A stretch of DNA of 6,732 nucleotides from an uncultured Collinsella sp. (GTDB taxonomy: Bacteria > Actinomycetota > Coriobacteriia > Coriobacteriales > Coriobacteriaceae), in the NCBI GenBank assembly GCA_900543945.1, contig UQTN01000107.1, positions 1-6,732 of the forward strand, in the 5' to 3' direction. Under the pieces are notes generated by a model. It ran no database searches. It worked only from the letters and a program-made list of their open reading frames with translations, and was not told the origin of the DNA. Made by a program: the position numbers and the translations under genes. This document shows, in pieces, positions 1 through 5,521 of the stretch (its first letter is position 1; each line of letters starts with the position of its first letter).

Positions 1-69
1 GCCAGCCCGTGGGAGGCCAGGGCGCCGCTGACCGGTGGACGGCACCGAGCCGTCGGATGACTTGAAGAA
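1..69 (+). other. Left-edge segment, probable 3' end of an upstream gene
   Basis: Two + strand frames are open from the window edge. One ends in TGA at 58-60 and the other in TGA at 63-65, and both stop just before a strong terminator, as expected for the end of a + strand gene. Neither C-terminal peptide (about 20 residues, rich in Gly, Arg and Ala) has a motif I recognise, so the frame cannot be chosen. In many Actinobacteria the gene before coaE is rpsA (ribosomal protein S1), whose C-terminal tail is poorly conserved. That identity is a guess from gene order only. The segment also holds a small perfect inverted repeat (38-43 with 49-54). Confidence 0.3.
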
Positions 70-100
70 GGGGGAGGCCTCGCGGCCTCCCCCTTTTTTT
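70..100 (+). terminator. Strong intrinsic (rho-independent) terminator
   Basis: A perfect 10-bp GC-rich stem (GGGGGAGGCC at 70-79 with GGCCTCCCCC at 84-93) closes a TCGC tetraloop and runs straight into seven Ts (94-100). An A-rich stretch just before the stem could pair with part of the T tract. It should end the transcript coming from the left edge and isolate coaE from upstream transcription. Confidence 0.95.
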
Positions 101-168
101 GCGTTTTATAAAGAGCTGTAATACAAGAACTCGCCTTCTTTTAGCTTGTCTTACTGTTTGGCTGTATT

Positions 169-199
169 TTGAGTCCTTCTTTTGTATTTGCGCGATAAT
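169..199 (+). promoter_or_regulatory. Possible coaE promoter
   Basis: The AT-rich leader between the terminator and coaE holds TTGAGT (169-174) and GATAAT (194-199), resembling -35 and -10 elements of a housekeeping sigma factor. The spacer is 19 bases, longer than ideal. Because the terminator at 70-93 blocks read-through, a promoter is expected between 101 and 227, and this is the best match I see. A start site near 205-207 would leave a leader of about 22 bases. Confidence 0.3.
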
Positions 200-215
200 A
201 ACTCCCATTGGCGTT

Positions 216-223
216 AGGGAGGA
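216..223 (+). promoter_or_regulatory. Ribosome binding site that sets the coaE start
   Basis: AGGGAGGA lies four bases before the ATG at 228 and is a strong Shine-Dalgarno match. It decides the start: the same frame is open back to a TTG at 99, but that TTG lies inside the terminator T tract, and the extra 43 residues do not resemble any part of CoaE. CTCCC at 202-206 is complementary to GGGAG at 217-221 and could mask the site in a longer transcript. Confidence 0.8.
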
Positions 224-227
224 CTTG

Positions 228-869
228 ATGTTTACCGTTTTTGTCTTGGGCAATATTGCTTCGGGTAAGTCGACTGCCTGCCGCTATCTCGAATCTCATG
301 GCGCCATGCTTATCGATCTGGACGAGCTTGCCAAATCGCTGTATGTGCCAGGCTCCGATATCGTCAATGCCCTCGCGGAAGAATTTGGCTGGGATATTTT
401 GGATGAGGAGGGCGGCATTCGCCGCAGCATCCTCGCTTCTCGAGCTTTCGCTTCTCCTGATTCGGTCGCACGGCTCAATGACCTTGTGCACCCCGTTCTC
501 ATTGAACAGCTTTCGCTTAGGATTCTCGATCCGGTTTGTTGTACGGTTTCGTCCCCCCGTTATCCCTTTGCGGTTGTCGAGGTTTCTGCCCCGACTGGTT
601 TTGAGGATGCTTTTGGCCTGGCTGATGAAATTCTGGTTATCAGTGCTCCTTTGGCAGTTCGTCGCGAGCGTGCCATTCATCGTGGTATGGAGTCCTCTGA
701 TTTTGATGCTCGCTCTGCATGCCAACCTGATGAGGCTTCGCTTTGCAATCTCGCTACGACGGTAATCGATAATGCGGGAGGCGATAATTCGCTCTTTGAA
801 CAACTGGACGCATGGCTTGTGCGCCATGGCTTCGGGGATGTAACGGATAAGGAGGAGGCCGATGCCTAA
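228..869 (+). CDS. coaE: Dephospho-CoA kinase (CoaE)
   Basis: Cytoplasmic enzyme of the last step of coenzyme A synthesis: ATP-dependent phosphorylation of the 3'-hydroxyl of dephospho-CoA. The 213-residue protein has the family's usual size. Visible marks are an N-terminal P-loop GNIASGKST (residues 8-16), the IDLDELAK segment (29-36) whose Asp32 matches the catalytic Asp of the family's DAD motif, a conserved HPVLIEQ stretch near residue 87, the lid-type RRERAIHRG segment, and VIDNAGG near the C terminus. Several positions depart from consensus: Ala for Gly in the P-loop (GIGSGKS type), EVSAPTGFE in place of the usual DVPLLFE, and ATTVIDN in place of ADxVIxN. It is therefore a divergent CoaE. 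Start ATG 228 follows a strong ribosome binding site. The downstream lytic transglycosylase gene overlaps its last 8 bases, so the two are probably cotranscribed. Codons end in T more often than in uvrB. Confidence 0.9.
   Translation: MFTVFVLGNIASGKSTACRYLESHGAMLIDLDELAKSLYVPGSDIVNALAEEFGWDILDEEGGIRRSILASRAFASPDSVARLNDLVHPVLIEQLSLRILDPVCCTVSSPRYPFAVVEVSAPTGFEDAFGLADEILVISAPLAVRRERAIHRGMESSDFDARSACQPDEASLCNLATTVIDNAGGDNSLFEQLDAWLVRHGFGDVTDKEEADA
851..858 (+). promoter_or_regulatory. Ribosome binding site of the lytic transglycosylase gene, inside coaE
   Basis: GGAGGAGG sits in the last codons of coaE, three to five bases before the ATG at 862. That start overlaps the coaE stop (TAA 867-869), a layout typical of translational coupling. 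Confidence 0.75.
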
Positions 870-1443
870 GACACGTTTCTTTACGTGGTATCGCGTTGCG
901 CCACTTGCCGTTGTGCTCGTCTTCGGCTTTATTTCGCTCGTCTACTCGTATGCTCCTGCCGCCTTCTTTAAGCCTTTGTATCCAATTGACTACGAGGCGT
1001 ATGTAAAGCAATCGAGCATTTCGCACAATCTTGATCCATATCTGGTGTGTGCTGTCATAAAGTCGGAATCGAATTGGGATCCCGAGGCTGAGTCGAATCA
1101 AGGCGCTCGGGGATTGATGCAGCTGATGCCCGAGACTGCCCAGGATATGATTGCCAAGGGTCTTGTCGATGGTAGCGAGTATTCCGCCGACAACCTTAAC
1201 GATCCCGCTACGAACATCGAGTTTGGCTGTGCGTATCTTTCGTATCTTCTAACGTATTTTAACGGGTCGACTGACAGCGCCATTGCCGCCTATAACGCCG
1301 GCATGGGCAATGTCGACGGATGGGCGCAGCAGAGCACGTCGCTTCATAATGCAATCACCTTTCCCGAGACGCAGGCGTATCTGATTCGTGTCAATAATGC
1401 CTGGGTTCGCTACAAGACCCTCTATCCCGATCGGTTCGTATAG
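862..1443 (+). CDS. Membrane-anchored lytic transglycosylase (SLT domain)
   Basis: Predicted murein-cleaving enzyme that cuts the MurNAc-GlcNAc bond and leaves a 1,6-anhydro end. It acts outside the cytoplasmic membrane. The 193-residue protein has a short basic N terminus and one hydrophobic segment (about residues 12-30) with no lipobox, so it is probably a signal anchor. A goose-lysozyme-like SLT domain fills the rest. ESNW carries the likely catalytic Glu69, GARGLMQLMP is at 81-90, AYNAG at 143-147, and the ETQAYLIRV motif at 169-177 is the usual end of the domain. There is no added peptidoglycan-binding domain, so this is a minimal enzyme. The gene overlaps the end of coaE by 8 bases and depends on a ribosome binding site inside it, so expression is probably coupled. 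Specific substrate and role (growth, spore-like processes or secretion-system assembly) cannot be told from sequence. Confidence 0.9.
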   Translation: MPKTRFFTWYRVAPLAVVLVFGFISLVYSYAPAAFFKPLYPIDYEAYVKQSSISHNLDPYLVCAVIKSESNWDPEAESNQGARGLMQLMPETAQDMIAKGLVDGSEYSADNLNDPATNIEFGCAYLSYLLTYFNGSTDSAIAAYNAGMGNVDGWAQQSTSLHNAITFPETQAYLIRVNNAWVRYKTLYPDRFV

Positions 1444-1458
1444 GACTATGCCTGCCGC

Positions 1459-1473
1459 CTGCGTATACTGCAG
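1459..1473 (+). promoter_or_regulatory. Possible uvrB promoter -10 with overlapping near-palindrome
   Basis: The 51-base gap before uvrB contains TATACT (1464-1469), a fair -10 hexamer, inside a near-palindrome: CTGC (1459-1462), GTATAC (1463-1468), TGCAG (1469-1473). No convincing -35 lies 16-18 bases upstream, so the promoter call is weak. A repressor site over the -10 is conceivable, but the site does not match the known CGAAC-N4-GTTCG LexA box. Confidence 0.25.
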
Positions 1474-1494
1474 ATATATGAGTTAGGAGTATCC

Positions 1495-3735
1495 ATGGCG
1501 GAATTTGAAGTTGAGCGTGTTGGAGGAGAGCTCAAACGTTTTGGCGTTGAGGGCTCTGAGGTGCCGTTTGAGGTCGTGTCTCCATACGAGCCCGCTGGTT
1601 CCCAGCCTAAGGCCATTGAGTCGCTTGTGCAGGGTGTGAGGGACGGAGATCGCTATCAGGTTTTGCTGGGCGTGACTGGTTCGGGCAAGACCTTCACGAT
1701 GGCTAAGACTATTGAGGCCCTGGGGAAGCCGACGCTGGTCATGGCTCCCAATAAAACGCTCGCCGCTCAGCTTGCGAGCGAGCTCAAAGAGTTCTTTCCC
1801 AACAACGCTGTGGTCTACTTTGTCTCGTACTACGACTACTATCAGCCCGAGGCGTATGTGCCGCAAAGCGATACATATATCGAGAAAGACTCCTCGATTA
1901 ACGAAGAGGTCGAGATGCTGCGCCATCAGGCGACCGCGTCACTGCTCTCTCGACGCGATGTGATCGTTGTCGCATCGGTCTCGTGTATCTATGGCATTGG
2001 CTCTCCTGAGGACTATGCGGGTCTGGCTCCAAACGTCGACAAGAAGGTGCCGCTCGAGCGCGATGACTTTATCCATGCACTTATCGACATTCAATATGAT
2101 CGCAATGACTATGACCTGGCGCGCGGCACGTTCCGCGTGCGCGGCGATGTTGTCGACGTGTATCCGCCTTATGCCGAGCATCCGTTGCGGTTTGAGTTCT
2201 TTGGCGACGAGGTCGAGCTGATTGCCGAGATCGATGAGGTTACCGGTGAGATGGTTCGTGAGTACGAGGCCATCCCCGTATGGCCGGCATCGCACTACGT
2301 GACCGAGAAGCCGAAGGTCAAGGCAGCTCTGAAATCGATCAGCGAAGAGTGCGAGAAGCGCGTGGCGGAGCTCAAGGCGACCGACAAGTTGCTCGAGGCG
2401 CAGCGTCTGCAGCAGCGCACCGATTATGATCTTGAGATGCTCGAGACGATGGGCTTTTGCAACGGCATCGAGAACTACTCGCGTCATCTGGACGGTCGCA
2501 AGCCGGGTGAGCCGCCGTTTACCCTGATCGATTACTTTCCCAAGGACATGCTCTGCATCATCGATGAGAGCCATGTGACGGTGCCGCAGATTCGCGGCAT
2601 GCACGAAGGCGACCGCTCGCGTAAGGTGACGCTGGTGGAACACGGTTTTCGCCTGCCCTCGGCGCTCGATAACCGCCCACTTCGTTTCGATGAGTTTGAG
2701 GCGAGGATCCCCCAGTTCATCTATGTTTCGGCCACGCCGGGCGACTATGAGCTGCGGGTGAGCCAAAACGACGTTGAGCAGATTATTCGTCCGACCGGTC
2801 TGCTCGACCCCAAGATTGATGTGCGTCCGGTTCGTGGACAGATTGACGATCTTGAGGACGAGATTCGCGAGCGCGTGGTGCGCAAGGAGCGCGTACTGGT
2901 GACCACGCTCACCAAGCGCATGGCCGAGGACCTGACCGACCATCTGCTTGATGCCGGCATTAAGGTCAATTACATGCATTCTGATACGGCGACAATGGAC
3001 CGTGTCGAGATCCTGCGAACGCTGCGCGAGGGCAAGATCGATGTTCTCGTTGGCATCAACCTGCTTCGCGAGGGCTTGGATCTTCCCGAGGTCTCACTGG
3101 TGGCAATTCTCGATGCCGATAAGGAAGGCTTCTTGCGCAACCGCCGTTCGCTGATTCAGACGATTGGCCGCGCGGCCCGTAACGCCGATGGCGAAGTCAT
3201 CATGTATGCGGACGTTGTGACCGATTCGATGAAAGAGGCCATCGAGGAGACACAGCGCCGTCGCGAGATTCAGATGGCATATAACGAAGAGCATGGCATC
3301 GTGCCCAAGACGGTGCGCAAGGCCATCAACGACATCTCAAGTTTTATTGCCGAGGCCGAAAAAACCGTGGGTTCCAAGGGACGCTCGAAGGGCGACTCTC
3401 TTGGCCATGGCGCATTCTATACGCCCGATGAGTCGGGCGAGGGCGGCATACCGGAAACGGTGGCGCCCGAGCAGACACTTGCGGAGCAGTTGGAAGAACT
3501 GCCGCATGACGAGCTTGTGCGGATTGTCGAAACCATGGAAGAGGATATGCGCAACGCTTCTGCCGCCATGGACTTTGAGGAGGCGGCGCGCCTGCGCGAT
3601 GCCGTCGTTCAGATTCGGGCGATGCTTGAGGGTGCGTCTGAGGACGAGACGATCGAGCGCTTACGTTCGCAGGCCCGCAAGGGTTCCACGTTCGCATCGG
3701 GCAGAAAGCGCCAGGGTGCACGGTTTAAGAAATAG
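1495..3735 (+). CDS. uvrB: Excinuclease ABC subunit B (UvrB)
   Basis: DNA damage-recognition helicase of nucleotide excision repair. It is loaded by UvrA, verifies the lesion and recruits UvrC for incision. The 746 residues contain the family's PYEPAGSQPKAI N-terminal motif (30-41), Walker A GVTGSGKT (59-66), the lesion-probing beta-hairpin with YYDYYQPEAYVP (112-123, all four hairpin tyrosines kept), the DESH Walker B box (357-360), helicase motif VI QTIGRAAR (555-562), and a C-terminal UVR domain (about 671-708) that binds UvrC. It is longer than the 673-residue E. coli protein. The extra length is about 20 N-terminal residues, a Gly/Ser-rich linker (about 623-672) and a basic tail ending in RKRQGARFKK. 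ATG 1495 follows TAGGAG (1484-1489) at five bases. All catalytic motifs are intact. uvrA and uvrC are not in the window. Confidence 0.98.
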   Translation: MAEFEVERVGGELKRFGVEGSEVPFEVVSPYEPAGSQPKAIESLVQGVRDGDRYQVLLGVTGSGKTFTMAKTIEALGKPTLVMAPNKTLAAQLASELKEFFPNNAVVYFVSYYDYYQPEAYVPQSDTYIEKDSSINEEVEMLRHQATASLLSRRDVIVVASVSCIYGIGSPEDYAGLAPNVDKKVPLERDDFIHALIDIQYDRNDYDLARGTFRVRGDVVDVYPPYAEHPLRFEFFGDEVELIAEIDEVTGEMVREYEAIPVWPASHYVTEKPKVKAALKSISEECEKRVAELKATDKLLEAQRLQQRTDYDLEMLETMGFCNGIENYSRHLDGRKPGEPPFTLIDYFPKDMLCIIDESHVTVPQIRGMHEGDRSRKVTLVEHGFRLPSALDNRPLRFDEFEARIPQFIYVSATPGDYELRVSQNDVEQIIRPTGLLDPKIDVRPVRGQIDDLEDEIRERVVRKERVLVTTLTKRMAEDLTDHLLDAGIKVNYMHSDTATMDRVEILRTLREGKIDVLVGINLLREGLDLPEVSLVAILDADKEGFLRNRRSLIQTIGRAARNADGEVIMYADVVTDSMKEAIEETQRRREIQMAYNEEHGIVPKTVRKAINDISSFIAEAEKTVGSKGRSKGDSLGHGAFYTPDESGEGGIPETVAPEQTLAEQLEELPHDELVRIVETMEEDMRNASAAMDFEEAARLRDAVVQIRAMLEGASEDETIERLRSQARKGSTFASGRKRQGARFKK

Positions 3736-3740
3736 CGAAC

Positions 3741-3781
3741 AGGCCCCGAGTTCCCTGTGGAGCTCGGAGCCTATGTCTTTT
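3741..3781 (+). terminator. Terminator hairpin between convergent genes
   Basis: A 14-bp stem pairs 3741-3754 with 3759-3772 around a CTGT loop, with one C/A mismatch and one T-G wobble. TTTT follows at 3778-3781, six bases past the stem. It lies just after the uvrB stop and 28 bases from the stop of the opposing flavoprotein gene, so the hairpin could serve both. The T-rich side favours the + direction, since no T run follows on the - strand. Confidence 0.75.
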
Positions 3782-3800
3782 GCGCGCTGGAATTCGTGCG

Positions 3801-5441
3801 TTAGAGGTCTGCGATCAGGGCTTCGGCACAACGGATGCCGTCGGTGGCCGCGCTCATGATGCCGCCGGCATATCCAGCTCCCTCACCACAAGGGTAGAGG
3901 CCCGGGGTCGACACGGCATGGCATGTTCGGTCTCGGGCGACGGTGACCGGTGAGCTCGAGCGGGTCTCCACGCCGGTAAGAACGGCGTCGGGGCGGTCGT
4001 AGCCGCGTAGCTTTTTCCCGAGTAGGGGAAGTCCCAGGCGGAGCGACTCGACGATATGCTGCGGCAGGGCTTCGTCAATTGCCGTCCAGGTCACACCGAG
4101 CGGATAGGTGGGCTTTACCTTTCCGGGCGCCTTGCTGGCACGTCCTGCGAGGAAATCTCCGACGAGCTGTGCCGGTGCGTTCCAGTTGGAACCGCCCAGG
4201 CGATAGGCGGCCGCCTCGCAGGCACGCTGGAGCTCGATGCCGGCGAGCGGGTCATCGTTGGGAAGGTCCTCGGGTGTGACGTTAACGAGCAGGGCGGCAT
4301 TTGCGTTGCGTCCGTCGCGGGCATTGAGACTGGCGCCGTTGACGCACAGGTGGCCCTGCTCGGAAGAGGCGGCGACAACCTGCCCGCCGGGGCACATGCA
4401 AAACGAGAACACGCTGCGGCCGTTGGGAAGATGGGCAACAAGTTTGTAGGGGGCCGCCCCGAGCGCTGGATGTCCCGCCGAGGCTCCATATTGGGCTCGG
4501 TCGATGTCGCGCTGCGGATGCTCGATGCGAACGCCCATGGCAAAGGTCTTTTGTGCGAGGGCCACGTTGTGGTCCTTAAGGAGCTTAAAAATATCGCGAG
4601 CAGAATGCCCGCAGGCGAGGATGAGGTGCTTTGTCTCAATTGGCTCGTAAGCGGCGTCTTGGGACGATTGGACATCAATACCGGTGATGGCGCCAGACGC
4701 GTCGATGCGAATGTCGACGAGCTTCGTTCGATAACGGACGACACCTCCGAGCTGCTCGATGCGCTGGGATATAGCGGTGACAACCGTGGGAAGGATGTCG
4801 GAGCCAATGTGCGGCTTGGCATCCCACAGAATATCGCGGGGCGCACCCGCCTCGACGAAGGTTTCGAGGATAAGGCGATGGGCGGGATTTTTGGTTCCCG
4901 TATTGAGCTTGCCGTCCGAGAAAGTCCCCGCGCCGCCCAGGCCAAACTGGATATTGCTCTCGGGGTCGAGGATGCGCTCCTTTAGAAAGAGGTCGATCGC
5001 CTGCGAGCGGCGAAATGCCGGGTCGCCGCGCTCGATGAGCAAGGGCTTAAGACCTGCTTCGGCGAGCGTAAGCGCAGCGAAAAGGCCGGCGCATCCGGCG
5101 CCGACAACGACAGGGCGTTCTTGAGGTGCGTCGGAGGCGGGGGAGGGGAATGAAGGCTCATCGTCTTCTATCGCGCGTACGCGCGAGCGGTCACGCTCGG
5201 CAACGCTGTCGACCGCTTCTCGCTCGAGGTGGGGACTAGTCAGCTCAACACGAAAGCTCAGGATAAAATGGACGTCTCGTTTTTTGCGAGCGTCGATTGA
5301 CTTGCGGTGGAGCTCGATGGACTTGATCTCGGAGTCCTTGCAACGTAGGACGCGCTTGGCGACTCGCTTGCCAACAATGAGACAGGCATTTTCATCGCCG
5401 GCTTCATCGAGCGACGCGTTGACTTGGGTGATTTCAATCAT
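3801..5441 (-). CDS. FAD-dependent dehydrogenase, COG2509 family
   Basis: Cytoplasmic flavoprotein of unknown substrate, 546 residues, a usual length for the family. The N-terminal domain (about 1-105) includes the family's hallmark KSIDARKKRDVHFI (47-60). It is followed by an acidic, Pro/Ser-containing linker and a Rossmann FAD-binding fold starting at 111 with VVVGAGCAGL (the GxGxxG at 114-119) and the ribose-binding Glu in LLIERG (138). QFGLGGAGTFSDGKLNTGTK (165-184) and the C-terminal GLYPCGEGAGYAGGIMSAA (514-532) are typical FAD-contact segments of the family. No membrane segment is seen. Start ATG 5441 is chosen because AAGGAG (5453-5448 on this strand) lies six bases upstream. The frame is open 41 codons further, but those run through the terminator of the preceding gene. 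It lies downstream of another flavoprotein gene on the same strand. The substrate and reaction cannot be inferred. Confidence 0.92.
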   Translation of the reverse strand: MIEITQVNASLDEAGDENACLIVGKRVAKRVLRCKDSEIKSIELHRKSIDARKKRDVHFILSFRVELTSPHLEREAVDSVAERDRSRVRAIEDDEPSFPSPASDAPQERPVVVGAGCAGLFAALTLAEAGLKPLLIERGDPAFRRSQAIDLFLKERILDPESNIQFGLGGAGTFSDGKLNTGTKNPAHRLILETFVEAGAPRDILWDAKPHIGSDILPTVVTAISQRIEQLGGVVRYRTKLVDIRIDASGAITGIDVQSSQDAAYEPIETKHLILACGHSARDIFKLLKDHNVALAQKTFAMGVRIEHPQRDIDRAQYGASAGHPALGAAPYKLVAHLPNGRSVFSFCMCPGGQVVAASSEQGHLCVNGASLNARDGRNANAALLVNVTPEDLPNDDPLAGIELQRACEAAAYRLGGSNWNAPAQLVGDFLAGRASKAPGKVKPTYPLGVTWTAIDEALPQHIVESLRLGLPLLGKKLRGYDRPDAVLTGVETRSSSPVTVARDRTCHAVSTPGLYPCGEGAGYAGGIMSAATDGIRCAEALIADL

Positions 5442-5447
5442 CGAGGT

Positions 5448-5453
5448 CTCCTT
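5448..5453 (-). promoter_or_regulatory. Ribosome binding site of the COG2509 gene
   Basis: AAGGAG on the - strand lies six bases before the ATG at 5441. It supports this start over upstream in-frame codons. It is about 15 bases beyond the hairpin at 5468-5491. Confidence 0.75.
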
Positions 5454-5459
5454 AGAGGC

Positions 5460-5491
5460 AAGAAAGAGGCCGTCCGGTATCCCAGACGGCC
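5460..5491 (-). terminator. Hairpin terminator after the HI0933-type gene
   Basis: On the - strand GGCCGTCTGG (5491-5482) pairs with CCGGACGGCC (5477-5468) around a GATA loop. The ten pairs include one T-G wobble. It is followed by CTCTTTCTT, a broken T tract, so termination may be partial. It starts 30 bases after the stop of the upstream flavoprotein gene and lies in the leader of the next one. Confidence 0.75.
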
Positions 5492-5505
5492 CGAATGCGT
5501 TTTTG

Positions 5506-5511
5506 ATTATA
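5506..5511 (-). promoter_or_regulatory. Perfect -10 hexamer, possible promoter of the COG2509 gene
   Basis: TATAAT reads on the - strand 10-15 bases past the stop of the HI0933-type gene. No recognisable -35 or extended -10 TGN precedes it: the region 17 bases upstream is the GC-rich end of the gene. A start near 5500 would give a leader of about 59 bases that begins with the terminator hairpin. Confidence 0.4.
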
Positions 5512-5521
5512 GACTGCGCGG

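Noticed and set aside
99..227. N-terminal extension of CoaE starting at TTG 99
   Set aside because: The start lies in the terminator T tract, the added residues are a hydrophobic stretch unrelated to CoaE, and a strong ribosome binding site marks ATG 228.
141..827. 228-codon open frame on the - strand opposite coaE
   Set aside because: It is the shadow of coaE, has no domain, and would have to run through the coaE leader.
1425..1445. Possible LexA box around GGTTCG before uvrB
   Set aside because: Only one half-site (GTTCG) is present. The partner position reads TCCCG instead of CGAAC, and the bases are coding in the lytic transglycosylase gene.
1534..1541. AAACGTTT palindrome early in uvrB
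   Set aside because: It is eight bases long, lies in coding sequence, and is expected by chance.
1939..2979. 346-codon open frame on the - strand inside uvrB
   Set aside because: It lies opposite highly conserved uvrB sequence, shows no recognisable domain and is explained by the codon bias of the + strand gene.
4056..4985. 309-codon open frame on the + strand opposite the COG2509 gene
   Set aside because: The - strand protein has clear FAD motifs across this stretch. The + product resembles no family and has no convincing ribosome binding site.
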